56,220 bases of DNA from Ruminococcus sp. (GTDB lineage Bacteria > Bacillota > Clostridia > Oscillospirales > Ruminococcaceae). The notes under the pieces were generated by a model. It was not told the origin of the DNA. It saw only the letters and a program-made list of their open reading frames with translations, and searched no databases. A program made the translations under genes and the position numbers. This document shows positions 8,325 to 18,553 of the stretch, piece by piece. Numbering within the stretch: the first letter of the stretch is position 1; every line of letters starts with the position of its first letter. The DNA lies in contig JAIDQQ010000043.1 of NCBI GenBank assembly GCA_029062165.1, positions 1-56,220 of the forward strand, read 5' to 3'.

Positions 8325-9278
8325 TTACCCTTGTGAAATTTTCGGTACTGATACGGTTTTTATTATTTCTGTTATGATGTTACCGGCTGTCAGTTCAGCG
8401 AGTTTCGCCTTAGAGTTCAGCATTATACGGTGTTCAAAAACATCGTGACATATATATGAAACGTCATCGGGGATTACATAATCCCTGCCCATTGCAACCG
8501 CTATTCCTCTTGAGATGTTCATTAATGCAAGCGTACCACGTGGGCTTATACCGAGTTTCAACATAGGGTGATTTCTTGTTGCCGTCGAGAGAGATACTAT
8601 ATATTCGTAAATTCTGTCGTCGATATATATATTGGAAATATATTCCTGTAATTCAAGAATCATATCGGCATTTGCGACAGGATTCACGCTTGCAAGCGGA
8701 TTATCATGCGATTTTGATTTCAGGATAGAAACTTCTCCGCTGAAATCCGGATAGCCCATACTTAACTTTAACATGAATCTGTCAAGCTGTGAATCCGGTA
8801 AATTATGCGTACCGGCTGAACCGATAGGATTCTGTGTAGCGATTACAGTATATGGTTCGGGAAGATGATAAGTCACGCCGTCGACGGTAATGCTTTTTTC
8901 CTCCATGAGTTCGAGAAGTGCCGACTGTGTTTTACTTGAAGTACGGTTTATTTCGTCGGCGAGGAACAGGTTACAGAACGCTACACCTTCACGGAACTCA
9001 AAATTTCCGGTATTCTTGTTATAGATTGAAAAGCCGGTGACATCTGACGGAAGTACGTCGGGTGTGAACTGCATACGGTTGTGTTCGAGTGAAAGGGCTT
9101 TCGAGAACGCAAGTGCAAGGGTAGTTTTGCCTACCCCTGGAATGTCCTCAATAAGCACGTGTCCTTTACAGAGTATCGCAAGCAGAACTTTTATAATAAT
9201 CTGGTCTTTGCCTATTACAGCTTTTTTTACTTCGCTAAGGATAGAGTTTATACGGTTTGAATAATATTTTTTGTCCAT
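8325..9278 (-). CDS. MoxR-family AAA+ ATPase
   Basis: 317 residues, full length for the family. Walker A is GVGKTT (residues 48-53) after IEDIP. Walker B is LFLADEINR (about 106-114), followed by the family-typical TQSALLELMEE, ATQNP sensor 1 and SQLDRF. It probably remodels or inserts the products of the downstream DUF58 and transglutaminase genes. It is the first gene of its operon, just behind the ftsH terminator. I see no clear sigma-A promoter in the short gap, so a promoter inside ftsH or read-through must supply it. Confidence 0.92.
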   Translation of the reverse strand: MDKKYYSNRINSILSEVKKAVIGKDQIIIKVLLAILCKGHVLIEDIPGVGKTTLALAFSKALSLEHNRMQFTPDVLPSDVTGFSIYNKNTGNFEFREGVAFCNLFLADEINRTSSKTQSALLELMEEKSITVDGVTYHLPEPYTVIATQNPIGSAGTHNLPDSQLDRFMLKLSMGYPDFSGEVSILKSKSHDNPLASVNPVANADMILELQEYISNIYIDDRIYEYIVSLSTATRNHPMLKLGISPRGTLALMNISRGIAVAMGRDYVIPDDVSYICHDVFEHRIMLNSKAKLAELTAGNIITEIIKTVSVPKISQG

Positions 9279-9306
9279 TTTTATTATCTCCTGTATCTTT
9301 ATTTTT

Positions 9307-9342
9307 TAAAAAAGACTGCCGGTATTTTTTTTAACGGCAGTC
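9307..9342 (-). terminator. Terminator downstream of ftsH
   Basis: On the minus strand the 8-bp stem GACTGCCG/CGGCAGTC, with a 13-base A-rich loop, is followed by TTTTTT. Confidence 0.85.
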
Positions 9343-9365
9343 CGGAAAATTATTATGAGATTTTC

Positions 9366-11240
9366 TTAAATCTCTTTACTGCCTGTCGGGTCAATGAGAA
9401 TATCTTCAGTAATTTCACCTTTCATGAGTTTTTCAAAGTCATCACCGTCAATTTTTTCAAATTTAAGTAAATAATTTGCGAGTAAATGAAGTTTATCCAT
9501 ATTGGCAGTGAGGATTTCTGCACAGTCGCTGTAAGCCTTATGAATGATAGATGATATTTCATTGTCAATCTGTCCGGCGACTGCTTCGCTGTAGTTTCTT
9601 GTATGTCCGTAATCCTTGCCAAGAAATACTTCGTCATTGTCAGAACCGTATACAACTGTACCGAGTTTCTTTGAAAAACCGTACTTAGTAACCATGTTTC
9701 TTGCAGTATTCGTAGCACGTTCAATATCGTTTGATGCACCTGTACAGATGTCATCAAGTACCAGTTCTTCCGCAACACGTCCGCCGAGAAGCATTATAAT
9801 ACTTTCCCTCATCTGATTCCTTGAAACGTGCTGGTCATCATTATCGGGTCTTGTTACGGTAAGTCCGGCAGCCATACCACGCTGAATAATAGTTACCTGA
9901 TGTACTTTATCCTGTGTAGGAAGATTATAAGCCGTTATAGCGTGACCGGCTTCGTGATAGGCAGTTACACGGCGGTCATGTTCGGAAACTATTCTTGATT
10001 TCTTTTCAGGACCGGCTATAACTTTCATAGTAGCGTCTTCAATATCCTTTTCGGTAATGGCAAGTCTGTCGGCACGTGCGGCGAGTAATGCCGATTCATT
10101 CAGTAAGTTTTCGAGGTCTGCACCGGTGAATCCCTGTGTAGTCTGTGCGATTACTTTCAAATCAACGTCCGGAGCAAGTGGCTTGTTTTTAGCGTGGACG
10201 TTCAGAATTTCTTCACGTCCCTTTACATCCGGATAGCCTACTACAATCTGTCTGTCGAAACGTCCCGGACGGAGCAGGGCAGGGTCAAGAATATCACGTC
10301 TGTTAGTGGCGGCGATTACTATTACACTTTCGTTACCGGTGAAACCGTCCATTTCAACGAGTAACTGATTGAGGGTTTGTTCACGTTCGTCGTGACCGCC
10401 TCCGAGACCTGCTCCACGGTGTCTGCCGACGGCGTCTATTTCGTCAATGAATATTATAGCCGGTGAATGTTTTTTAGCCTGTTCAAAGAGGTCACGCACT
10501 CTTGACGCTCCTACGCCGACAAACATTTCAACGAAATCTGAACCGGAAATGGGAAAGAACGGACAACCGGCTTCACCGGCGACTGCTCTTGCGAGTAAGG
10601 TCTTACCAGTTCCGGGAGGACCTAAGAGTAGCACACCTTTCGGGACTTTTGCACCTATTTCAGTATATTTTTTCGGATTTTTGAGGTAGTCAACAATTTC
10701 TTCGAGTTCCTGTTTTTCCTCGTCAGCACCGGCGACATCTGCAAAAGTAGCTTTTCTTGCTCCGGACTGGTTTTTAAGATTAGCTTTTCCGAAAGACGTA
10801 TATTTACCACCACCGCTACTTTGTTTCATCATGAATACAAGTATAGCTATTCCGAGAATGATAGTCAGAATTACCGGTATCAGCGAGTACAGCCATGTAC
10901 GGTCAGTAATTTTAATATAGTCCTGTTTCAGAGGTTCGTCGGGGTATTTTTCATTGTAGTTTTTCCTGTAGTCTTCGGTATCGCTAAGGAAGATGTTGAC
11001 GTTAGGGACTTCGTATCTTTTTTTGCTTTCCTCCCCCCTCAGCTGATAAGTAAGTTCGCCTGTACCTAAATCAAGTTCATAATAAGATACTTCAAAATTA
11101 TCAAAATGACTTATTATACTGGTATAGTCGTTTTTGCTTGTCGAGGCGGTAAGCCTTGTACTTAGAAAATAAATTCCGAAAATGGCAATCATCACGACAA
11201 GCAGATAGGTAAAAATGCCTCTGTTTCTTTTTGGTGTCAA
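9366..11240 (-). CDS. ftsH: ATP-dependent zinc metalloprotease FtsH
   Basis: 624 residues. Membrane helices lie at about 9-27 and 118-138 around a small extracytoplasmic domain. The AAA module has Walker A GPPGTGKT (about 206-213), Walker [12 protein letters not shown] and the SRH region [11 protein letters not shown]. The protease motif HEAGH (about 430) is intact and the distal Asp region is present. It degrades membrane and regulatory proteins as a membrane hexamer. The start is TTG behind GGAGTGG, 22 bases after tilS. In B. subtilis tilS and ftsH are also neighbours, with hprT between them; hprT is absent here. Confidence 0.97.
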   Translation of the reverse strand: MTPKRNRGIFTYLLVVMIAIFGIYFLSTRLTASTSKNDYTSIISHFDNFEVSYYELDLGTGELTYQLRGEESKKRYEVPNVNIFLSDTEDYRKNYNEKYPDEPLKQDYIKITDRTWLYSLIPVILTIILGIAILVFMMKQSSGGGKYTSFGKANLKNQSGARKATFADVAGADEEKQELEEIVDYLKNPKKYTEIGAKVPKGVLLLGPPGTGKTLLARAVAGEAGCPFFPISGSDFVEMFVGVGASRVRDLFEQAKKHSPAIIFIDEIDAVGRHRGAGLGGGHDEREQTLNQLLVEMDGFTGNESVIVIAATNRRDILDPALLRPGRFDRQIVVGYPDVKGREEILNVHAKNKPLAPDVDLKVIAQTTQGFTGADLENLLNESALLAARADRLAITEKDIEDATMKVIAGPEKKSRIVSEHDRRVTAYHEAGHAITAYNLPTQDKVHQVTIIQRGMAAGLTVTRPDNDDQHVSRNQMRESIIMLLGGRVAEELVLDDICTGASNDIERATNTARNMVTKYGFSKKLGTVVYGSDNDEVFLGKDYGHTRNYSEAVAGQIDNEISSIIHKAYSDCAEILTANMDKLHLLANYLLKFEKIDGDDFEKLMKGEITEDILIDPTGSKEI

Positions 11241-11262
11241 AAAATATCCACTCCAATCTTTG

Positions 11263-12600
11263 TTATTTTTTTCTTACTGAAATTTTCAGAAATTTCACAG
11301 TATTGCTGTCGGGGACTACACGCTGTGCGATACCGATTTTTTCGGCGAAAACAGTGCCTTTTTCGTCCTCAAGGAAGTGAAGTGTATCACGTTCACCGGC
11401 AGGGATTTTTTCGTTAATCAGCTTTTTTACCGATGACGTGAAATTTCTGCCCTGAAGTTGTATTCTGTCACCGAAACGGCGGTTACGTATAATAACCCTT
11501 CCTATTATTTTATCATAATCCAATAAATAAAATGTTAATTTTTTATGAACATAATTAATTTTCTGCAAATCTTCACAGGAAAGAATTTCACATGAAAGAA
11601 TCCTGTCAGAAAAAACAGAATTATCGCCGGTTTTCAGGACAGTCGAAAGAAGTTCCGGCTGTGTATCGGGGATAATTTTTTTCAGTTCAGCGGTGTGACC
11701 GTCGGAAACAAAAAAAATATCTCCTGAAATGTTTATTTTTCCGCCGTCCGTGAGAATTTTGTCAGCCGTTACAAGCCTGTCATGAGAGTAGGACAGCGAA
11801 TTTTCAGCCAGAAGCCGTGCGATACATCTTTTACGGATTACTTCGTGGAATTTATTCAGACCTTGTAATTTATTACCGTTTCTGCATTCGGAAAGTGCAT
11901 TTTCCGTAAGTTCTTCGATAAGGGAATTTTCAGAACGTATAGCGTCTATGGAGTTCACGGAAGTTTCAATCAGTGACGGATTTATTACGGAAAGTACCGG
12001 CAGAATCTTGTGACGTATCTTGTTTCGGGTGTAATCGTCGGAAAGATTGGTACTGTCTGTAACGTAATCCTGACCGATATTCCGGAGATATGCTTCAATC
12101 TCCTGACGGCTTACCACCAGTAGCGGACGGATTATATTATCACGTACCGGCGGTATACCTGATATGCCTTTCAGTGCCGAACCCCTTGCAAGATTGAATA
12201 TCACTGTTTCAATATTATCATTGGCATTATGGGCGGTGGCAATCTTTGCACCGGAAGAATTTTCCGAAAATATTTTATATCTCAGTATTCTTGCCGATTC
12301 TTCGGTTGAAAGTCCTTTTTCCTGTGCGAAAGTTGTAACATCACACGAAACGGCAGTAAACGGAATATTCATTTTCCGACATAGTTCACGGCAGAAATTT
12401 TCATCTCTGTCGCTTTCCTCACCACGTAAGCAGTGGTTTACGTGCAATGCCTTTACGGTAAAATCTGTTTTACGGCTTATTTCCGTAAGTACAACAAGAA
12501 GGCTGATACTGTCTGCACCGCCTGAAAGTCCGCATATGACAGTATCGCCTTTATTAATCATATTATATTTTTTTATAAAAGAAAAAATTTTATCAGTCAT
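11263..12600 (-). CDS. tilS: tRNA(Ile)-lysidine synthase TilS
   Basis: 445 residues from the ATG at 12600, with GGAG 7 bases upstream. The reading frame stays open further upstream, but that part overlaps dnaB and has no TilS similarity. The PP-loop motif SGGADS (residues 26-31) and the following [15 protein letters not shown] stretch are typical of TilS, and a C-terminal TilS domain follows. The enzyme converts C34 of the AUA-reading tRNA-Ile to lysidine using ATP and lysine. The start lies 1 base after the dnaB stop, so the two are probably translationally coupled. Confidence 0.93.
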   Translation of the reverse strand: MTDKIFSFIKKYNMINKGDTVICGLSGGADSISLLVVLTEISRKTDFTVKALHVNHCLRGEESDRDENFCRELCRKMNIPFTAVSCDVTTFAQEKGLSTEESARILRYKIFSENSSGAKIATAHNANDNIETVIFNLARGSALKGISGIPPVRDNIIRPLLVVSRQEIEAYLRNIGQDYVTDSTNLSDDYTRNKIRHKILPVLSVINPSLIETSVNSIDAIRSENSLIEELTENALSECRNGNKLQGLNKFHEVIRKRCIARLLAENSLSYSHDRLVTADKILTDGGKINISGDIFFVSDGHTAELKKIIPDTQPELLSTVLKTGDNSVFSDRILSCEILSCEDLQKINYVHKKLTFYLLDYDKIIGRVIIRNRRFGDRIQLQGRNFTSSVKKLINEKIPAGERDTLHFLEDEKGTVFAEKIGIAQRVVPDSNTVKFLKISVRKK

Positions 12601-12601
12601 T

Positions 12602-13933
12602 TTATCTCTCCGCCGGATTGCTGTAATCCGGATTTGAAAAACGTGTATATCTGCCATCCCACATAAGTTCAACAGTACCGGTTTCACCGTGGCGGTTTTT
12701 TGCAACAATGCATTCGGAAATATTCTGTTTTGTGCTTTCCTTGTTGTAATATGCGTCACGATACAGGAAAATAACTATATCAGCGTCCTGTTCTATAGAA
12801 CCGGATTCACGTAAATCTGAAAGCATAGGTCTTTTGTCGTTACGGCTTTCAACGCCTCTTGAAAGCTGTGAAAGTAGTATTACAGGCACATCAAGTTCCT
12901 TAGCCAGTATTTTAAGCTGACGTGTTATTTCAGATACTTCAACAACTCTGCTGTCATGCCGTGAAGATGATGATATAAGCTGTAAATAGTCGATAATGAC
13001 AAGACCTAAATTGTGTATATTCCTTAGTTTTGCTTTTATCTGCTGTACCGATATACTTGCAGTATCGTCCATATAGATAGGAAGAGTACTCAAATATCCT
13101 GCACCGGTTGCCAGTTTTGACCATTCTTCCGTAGAGACACGACCGTTACGGAGACGACCGGAATCGACTTGGGATTCTGTGGAGAGCATACGGAGTGCAA
13201 GCTGTTCACTTGACATTTCAAGGTTGAATGTCACAACTATCTTTTCGGTACGTCTTGCGACATTTACGGCTATATTCATGGCGAAAGAAGTTTTTCCCAT
13301 TGCCGGACGTGCTGCAATTATAACGAGGTCAGACTTGTTCAGACCTGAAATAATACTGTCAAGAAGTGTAAATCCTGTACGTGCGCCGATATATTTTTCT
13401 TTTTCAGGACCTGAAATTTTACCCAGTCTGTCGTAAGCCTCCGTTACAGCTTCCGAAATAGGTGTCAGACCTTTTATACTTCTTCCCTGTCGAAGTTCGT
13501 AAATCTTTTGTTCAGCGGAATCAAGAAGATTATCAGATTTATTATCGCCTTTGTTTATGCTTTCAATTAAATCTTCGGCGATTTTGGCAAGGGAACGCAA
13601 CATATATTTTTCTTTGACTATCTGGCAGTAACTACTGACGTTTGCAGTTGTGGGAAGCACATTGGCAATTCCGGAAAGATAGCGTCTTCCGTCACTGACG
13701 TTATCAAAAATCTTTATTCTGTGTATTTCGTTAAGTATAGTCACAACGTCAATAGGTATATTGTTTGTATACATATTAATAATAACCCTGTAAAGTTCAC
13801 TGTGATACTTATTATAGAAATATTCCGGTCTTACGATTTCAATTACTTTAGAAATTACAGACGGGTCAGCGATAATAGCACCTATAACAGACTGTTCCGC
13901 TTCTGCACTGTTTGGCACGTTATTTGATTCCAT
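12602..13933 (-). CDS. dnaB: Replicative DNA helicase DnaB
   Basis: 443 residues, normal length. The N-terminal domain (about 1-105) begins with PNSAEAEQSVIGAIIADPS, typical of DnaB. The RecA-like domain has Walker A AARPAMGKTSFA (about 208-219), Walker B LVIIDYLQLI and QLSRGVE...RPMLSDLRESG. It unwinds DNA at the replication fork as a hexamer. It follows rplI by 13 bases; the rplI-dnaB pair with gdpP nearby is a conserved Firmicutes arrangement, often near the origin. Confidence 0.97.
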   Translation of the reverse strand: MESNNVPNSAEAEQSVIGAIIADPSVISKVIEIVRPEYFYNKYHSELYRVIINMYTNNIPIDVVTILNEIHRIKIFDNVSDGRRYLSGIANVLPTTANVSSYCQIVKEKYMLRSLAKIAEDLIESINKGDNKSDNLLDSAEQKIYELRQGRSIKGLTPISEAVTEAYDRLGKISGPEKEKYIGARTGFTLLDSIISGLNKSDLVIIAARPAMGKTSFAMNIAVNVARRTEKIVVTFNLEMSSEQLALRMLSTESQVDSGRLRNGRVSTEEWSKLATGAGYLSTLPIYMDDTASISVQQIKAKLRNIHNLGLVIIDYLQLISSSSRHDSRVVEVSEITRQLKILAKELDVPVILLSQLSRGVESRNDKRPMLSDLRESGSIEQDADIVIFLYRDAYYNKESTKQNISECIVAKNRHGETGTVELMWDGRYTRFSNPDYSNPAER

Positions 13934-13946
13934 CAGGTATCACCTG

Positions 13947-14393
13947 TCAGCCTTCAATAACTTCAATGTCGATTTTTTCGGAAATACCATTATAAAGTTT
14001 TATCACGGCGTTATATGAACCGAAATTCTTTATATCGGTACTGAGGTTTATTTTTTTCTTGTCGACTTCAACACCTACCTGATTTTTGATAGCTTCAGCG
14101 ACGTGACCGGCGGTCACAGAGCCGAAAAGTCTGCTGTTTGAACCGGCTTTAGCGGTTATTATGACTTTTTTTCCTTTGAGTTTTTCAGCGGATTCCTTTG
14201 CATTCTGGATTTCAAGGTCAACCTTGTGTTGTGCCGACGCTTTCTGTCCGGCGAGTTCAGCCATATTCTTTGCGTTAGCCTCTATGGCGAGACCTTTCGG
14301 AATAAGCATATTTCTTGCATAACCGTCAGCGACGTTTTTTACTTCGCCTTTCTTTGCTGAACCTTTTACGTCCTGTAAAAAAATTACTTTCAT
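13947..14393 (-). CDS. rplI: 50S ribosomal protein L9
   Basis: 148 residues from the ATG at 14393 with AAGGAAG upstream. The frame is open further 5', but only the downstream part is L9. The N-terminal domain has [20 protein letters not shown] and [13 protein letters not shown] long connecting helix and the RNA-binding C-terminal domain ([14 protein letters not shown]) follow. It lies between gdpP and dnaB in the same direction. Confidence 0.97.
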   Translation of the reverse strand: MKVIFLQDVKGSAKKGEVKNVADGYARNMLIPKGLAIEANAKNMAELAGQKASAQHKVDLEIQNAKESAEKLKGKKVIITAKAGSNSRLFGSVTAGHVAEAIKNQVGVEVDKKKINLSTDIKNFGSYNAVIKLYNGISEKIDIEVIEG

Positions 14394-14448
14394 AAAAAAC
14401 TTCCTTTCTTTTTTAAAAAAATTTAAAAATAATATATTAAACCGGAAT

Positions 14449-16422
14449 TTAATTACTTCCGGAATAATCAGCTTCATTAATGGCATTTTTGAGAATATCA
14501 ATAACTTCTGATGTAGGTTTGTCCTTGATTTGTGTCGCCGCCATAGTCTGATGTCCACCACCGCCGAGTTTTTCCATTATCACCTGAACATTCACCGCTC
14601 CGAATGACCTCGCAGAAATATTTACGGTATTTCCTGTCCTGTAGAGTACGAAAGACGCTTCAACACCGGATATACATAATAATTCGTCGGCAGCCTGCGG
14701 AGCGGCAAGACGTATATCAGCAGATTCAAAATCGGCGGTTGCTATGGCAAAATTGTTATATATTTCAGCAGATGATACTATTCTTGATTTCCGCTTATAT
14801 AAGTCTATAGAGCCGGAAAAAAGCAGTTTCACCCCGACGGTATCTGCACCGAGTTTTTTCAGAAATGCCGCCGCCTCGAAAGTTCTCGCACCGGTACGCA
14901 TGACAAAATTTTTTGTATCAAGCATTATTCCGGCAAGAAGAGCGTCTGCATGACATGGTGGCAGGACTTCTTCCGGCGGAAAACTGAAATACTGTATTAT
15001 TTCCGCAACCATTTCCGAAGCAGATGACGCATACGGTTCATGGTGGAAAATTACCGCATTATCGATAAAACCGGCTTTTTTTCTGTGGTGGTCAATCACT
15101 ACAACGGATTTTGCCTTGTCGTAAAGTTCCGGCGATTCAAGGACGTCACGGCTGTGTGTGTCTACTATTATAAGTAAGTCCTGCTCCGTTATGAGAGATA
15201 TAGCATTTTCCGGAGATATAAATAACTCATTGTCGGTTCGTTCTTCAGTGATGTCGATAAGGTTTGTGGCGAGGTTTGCGGAACGGTTTACGGCAATATG
15301 TGCCTCTTTTCCGAGCAGGCGGACAGCACCAGCCATACCGCACGAAGCCCCGACGGAATCCAAATCGCCGAACCGGTGACCCATCATGAAAATCTTGTCT
15401 GAACTCATGATTACGTCCTGTAAGGCGTTTGCGAGTATACGAGTTTTTGCACGTGATTTTTTTTCCATACCTTGCGAAACTCCGCCGAAAAACTGATAAC
15501 CGCCGTCAGTTTTAAGTACAGCCTGGTCTCCGCCACGTCCTAACGCCATATCTAAACATTGTTTGGCAATCTGTTCACTTTCGGAGAGGGATTCCGCACC
15601 CTTGCCGACACCGATTGAAAACGTCAGCGGATATTTTCCGGCAATCTTGATATTTCTTGCGAGGTCAAGAATATTGAATTTTCCGGCTATAATCTCATCA
15701 AGGTGTTTGTTTTCGATAACCGCATAGAACGTATTTGACCCGCTTTTCCGGACAAATCCGTTAGTACTGCTCATGAAGTTTTCGATAAGTTTTTCAACCT
15801 CAACAGATGCCTGTGATTTTTCGCTTTCCTTGGCGTTCTGAAGAATTTCGTCGTAATTGTCAACCATTATTACAACGACATTCGGATGAGTTTCGTCGAA
15901 TTTCTTTTTAAGGGCGATATAGTTTGTATCGTCGTGGAAGAAAAGAATATAAAGTGATACATCATTTTCGGAATATTTATCCGAAGATATACGGTATGTA
16001 CTTCCGCCTATTTTACATATACCTGTACCGGCTGAAATTATATTTTCAATGTTCACGTCCGCCAGACTGTCTATATCAACGCCGTAAATATTACGGTTAC
16101 CGCCTAATTTTTCGGAAAAAGCGGTATTGTACCATATAAGCTGACGTTCGCTGTCAATGACGGCTACCGGTTCAGTGACAGAATTTATATATTCAGATAC
16201 GGAGTTTTCAAGATGTTCGTTCATTCTTGAAACGTGTTTTATGGTGTTTCCGGCGAAGAAAAAAATTTCAGCGATACAGAAAACTGCGGTCAGTGCGGAC
16301 AGTACAAGACAGGTTATTCCCTTAGCAGAATCGTAATCCCTTAGCATAAGCGATGAGACTATTGTTTCAGTCAGAAGAACTGCAAGCAATACAAGAGATA
16401 CTGCCGGAAATTTCTTTTTCAA
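14449..16422 (-). CDS. gdpP: Cyclic-di-AMP phosphodiesterase GdpP
   Basis: 657 residues in the canonical order: two N-terminal membrane helices (about 7-27 and 32-53), a PAS domain (about 70-150), a degenerate GGDEF domain (about 175-300), DHH (about 340-500) and DHHA1 (about 560-645). The catalytic motifs are present: [12 protein letters not shown], the DTHSRD region, VVIDHHRK and GGGGHQ near the C-terminus. The enzyme hydrolyses c-di-AMP to pApA and so affects cell-wall and osmotic homeostasis. It lies between rnjA (gap 26) and rplI (gap 55). Confidence 0.95.
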   Translation of the reverse strand: MKKKFPAVSLVLLAVLLTETIVSSLMLRDYDSAKGITCLVLSALTAVFCIAEIFFFAGNTIKHVSRMNEHLENSVSEYINSVTEPVAVIDSERQLIWYNTAFSEKLGGNRNIYGVDIDSLADVNIENIISAGTGICKIGGSTYRISSDKYSENDVSLYILFFHDDTNYIALKKKFDETHPNVVVIMVDNYDEILQNAKESEKSQASVEVEKLIENFMSSTNGFVRKSGSNTFYAVIENKHLDEIIAGKFNILDLARNIKIAGKYPLTFSIGVGKGAESLSESEQIAKQCLDMALGRGGDQAVLKTDGGYQFFGGVSQGMEKKSRAKTRILANALQDVIMSSDKIFMMGHRFGDLDSVGASCGMAGAVRLLGKEAHIAVNRSANLATNLIDITEERTDNELFISPENAISLITEQDLLIIVDTHSRDVLESPELYDKAKSVVVIDHHRKKAGFIDNAVIFHHEPYASSASEMVAEIIQYFSFPPEEVLPPCHADALLAGIMLDTKNFVMRTGARTFEAAAFLKKLGADTVGVKLLFSGSIDLYKRKSRIVSSAEIYNNFAIATADFESADIRLAAPQAADELLCISGVEASFVLYRTGNTVNISARSFGAVNVQVIMEKLGGGGHQTMAATQIKDKPTSEVIDILKNAINEADYSGSN

Positions 16423-16448
16423 AAATTACAGCTCCTTTCGGAAACACT

Positions 16449-18251
16449 TCATGTTTCCATGATAATAGGCAGTATCATGGGATGACGCTGTGTTTTTTTA
16501 TAGATAAATTCTGCAAGTTCGTCACGCATTTTGTCTTTCAGGAATCCCCATTCACGAAGTTCAGCGTAGGAACAGCCATAGAGAATATCTTTAATACATT
16601 TGCGTGCGTCCGTCATGAGTTCCTCGGATTCACGGACGTATACAAAACCTCTTGAAATTATATCCGGACCGGCAGAAATTCTGTTTGAACCTCTTTCCAG
16701 ACCAATTACTACTATAATAATACCGTCCTGTGCGAGATGTTTTCTGTCGTGAAGGACTATTGACCCTACGTCACCTACGCCGAGACCGTCAACAAGAGTA
16801 CGTCCGGCAGGTACCTGCGAGACTATACTCATTTTATTACCGTCAGTTTCTATAACATTTCCGATACTCGCAATGAAGATATTTTCTTCCGGTATGCCTA
16901 CTTCAAGAGCCAGTTCACTGTGTTTCTTGAGATGTTTATATTCGCCATGTACCGGTATAAAGAATTTAGGTTTTGTAAGTGCAAGCATAAGTTTAAGTTC
17001 TTCCTGACAGGCATGACCGGATACGTGTACTTCATACATAGCCTCGTAAACGACTTCCGCACCGGATTTCATTAACTCGTTGACAACTTTTGTCACGTAT
17101 TTTTCATTTCCAGGTATGGGCGTTGCAGATATAATAATGAAGTCCATAGGCGTTATGACTACTTGTTTGTGGTCATTCATAGCCATGCGTGTCAGTGCCG
17201 ACATAGGTTCACCCTGACTGCCTGTGGTAATCAGTACGATTTCTTCACTGTTATAACTGTCCATGTCTTCAATGTCAATCATTATCTTGTCGGGTACATT
17301 GAGATAGCCGAGTTCCTTTGCGGTAGCTATTACATTTATCATACTTCTGCCGAAAACTGCTACTTTACGTTCATACTTGACCGCACAGTTTATAATCTGC
17401 TGAACACGATGTATATTTGAAGAGAACGTCGCAATTATGACACGTTTTCCCTCTGCCTGCTGGAAAAGCCTGTCGAAAGATGCCCCGACTGTCTTTTCAG
17501 AACGTGTAAAACCTGCTCTTTCGGCGTTTGTTGATTCCGACATAAGTGCAAGTACGCCCTTGTTACCAAGTTCGCCGAAACGTGCAAGGTCAATAACTTT
17601 GCCATCTATGGGAGTAGCGTCAATCTTGAAGTCTCCTGTATGAATTATTACTCCGGCAGGCGTATGGACAGCCATTCCGACAGAATCCGGAATAGAGTGG
17701 TTGACTTTTATAAACTCAACCGCCATACAGCCCATTTTGACAGTTTTACGAGGTTCAACAACGTGCAGTCTGACCTTTCCGCTAAGACCTTGTTCTTTGA
17801 GTTTGCTTTCTATAAGTCCTATTGTAAGCCTTGTGGCATAGACAGGTACGTTTACTTTTTTCAGAAGATAGGGTAAAGCTCCTATGTGGTCTTCGTGACC
17901 GTGGGTAATTACTATACCTCTTATGCGGTCACGGTTTCTTTCTACGTATGCGAAATCAGGTATTACAATATCTACACCGGGCATATCGGAATCGGGGAAA
18001 GAAAGTCCGCAGTCGAGAATAAACATATCGTTTGAACATTCAAAGACGGTCATATTCTTGCCTATCTCGTTGAGACCACCAAGCGGAATAATTTTAACGG
18101 TAGCTTTTCTTATTTCTTTCGGCTGTGGCTGGGTATGTTTTTCCGGAGTGACTATATTTTCTGCCGGAGTTCTTTTTTTGTAGTAACGTTTCTGATACGT
18201 ACCTTTCGGAGTATATTTTTTTGGTCGGGTAAATTTTTCCCTTTCGTTCAC
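16449..18251 (-). CDS. rnjA: Ribonuclease J
   Basis: 600 residues. A basic, Tyr/Lys-rich N-terminal extension (about 1-48), probably disordered, precedes the metallo-beta-lactamase core. The zinc motif HGHEDH lies at 117-122, followed by the beta-CASP domain (STNAERAG, ATFSSNIHRVQQII, TGSQGEP) and a C-terminal domain. RNase J is a 5'-to-3' exonuclease and endonuclease of mRNA decay. This is the only RNase J in the window, so J1 versus J2 cannot be decided. It heads the operon and has a leader of about 185 bases. Confidence 0.93.
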   Translation of the reverse strand: MNEREKFTRPKKYTPKGTYQKRYYKKRTPAENIVTPEKHTQPQPKEIRKATVKIIPLGGLNEIGKNMTVFECSNDMFILDCGLSFPDSDMPGVDIVIPDFAYVERNRDRIRGIVITHGHEDHIGALPYLLKKVNVPVYATRLTIGLIESKLKEQGLSGKVRLHVVEPRKTVKMGCMAVEFIKVNHSIPDSVGMAVHTPAGVIIHTGDFKIDATPIDGKVIDLARFGELGNKGVLALMSESTNAERAGFTRSEKTVGASFDRLFQQAEGKRVIIATFSSNIHRVQQIINCAVKYERKVAVFGRSMINVIATAKELGYLNVPDKIMIDIEDMDSYNSEEIVLITTGSQGEPMSALTRMAMNDHKQVVITPMDFIIISATPIPGNEKYVTKVVNELMKSGAEVVYEAMYEVHVSGHACQEELKLMLALTKPKFFIPVHGEYKHLKKHSELALEVGIPEENIFIASIGNVIETDGNKMSIVSQVPAGRTLVDGLGVGDVGSIVLHDRKHLAQDGIIIVVIGLERGSNRISAGPDIISRGFVYVRESEELMTDARKCIKDILYGCSYAELREWGFLKDKMRDELAEFIYKKTQRHPMILPIIMET

Positions 18252-18403
18252 TATATAACCTCGCTTTCTGGTAAATGGTGAGTGGTTTTATGTTTTCCGG
18301 ATTTTTTAGTGTGAAGATATCTGAAACAGACAGATAATACAGGATAATTGATAGATAAACATTGAAAGAATATTCCGGAAAAACGATAATATTTTTAAGT
18401 AAA

Positions 18404-18430
18404 TGCTTCCGGCTCAACCGGAAGCGTCAT
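18404..18430 (-). promoter_or_regulatory. 5'-terminal hairpin of the rnjA leader
   Basis: The stem GCTTCCGG/CCGGAAGC (8 perfect pairs, 5-base loop) lies about 10 bases after the predicted transcription start. It has no T-tract, so it is more likely a stability or processing element than a terminator. Confidence 0.6.
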
Positions 18431-18443
18431 TGATACATTTATA

Positions 18444-18472
18444 ATTATACAAAAATAAACAGGTAATGTCAA
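18444..18472 (-). promoter_or_regulatory. Sigma-A promoter of the rnjA-gdpP-rplI-dnaB-tilS-ftsH operon
   Basis: On the minus strand: TTGACA (18472-18467), 17-nt spacer, TATAAT (18449-18444), both perfect consensus. The leader to rnjA is about 185 bases. The 18252-18553 gap otherwise holds only the leader hairpin and AT-rich sequence. Confidence 0.9.
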
Positions 18473-18553
18473 TAGCAAATGAAAAGTTTTGCATATTTAA
18501 CAATTTTTTTCTGACACACTGCTTTTATAATTAATAATTAAAATAATTCTTAA

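Noticed and set aside
8531..8550. CCACGTGG motif within moxR as a second parS
   Set aside because: The flanking bases do not extend the palindrome to TGTTNCACGTGNAACA. Other CACGTG occurrences in the window also lack the required flanks.
12601..12759. 53-codon N-terminal extension of TilS
   Set aside because: It overlaps dnaB in another frame, has no similarity to TilS, and the internal ATG at 12600 has a good GGAG site.
14394..14561. 56-codon N-terminal extension of ribosomal protein L9
   Set aside because: L9 starts at MKVIFLQDV with AAGGAAG directly upstream; the extension overlaps the end of gdpP.
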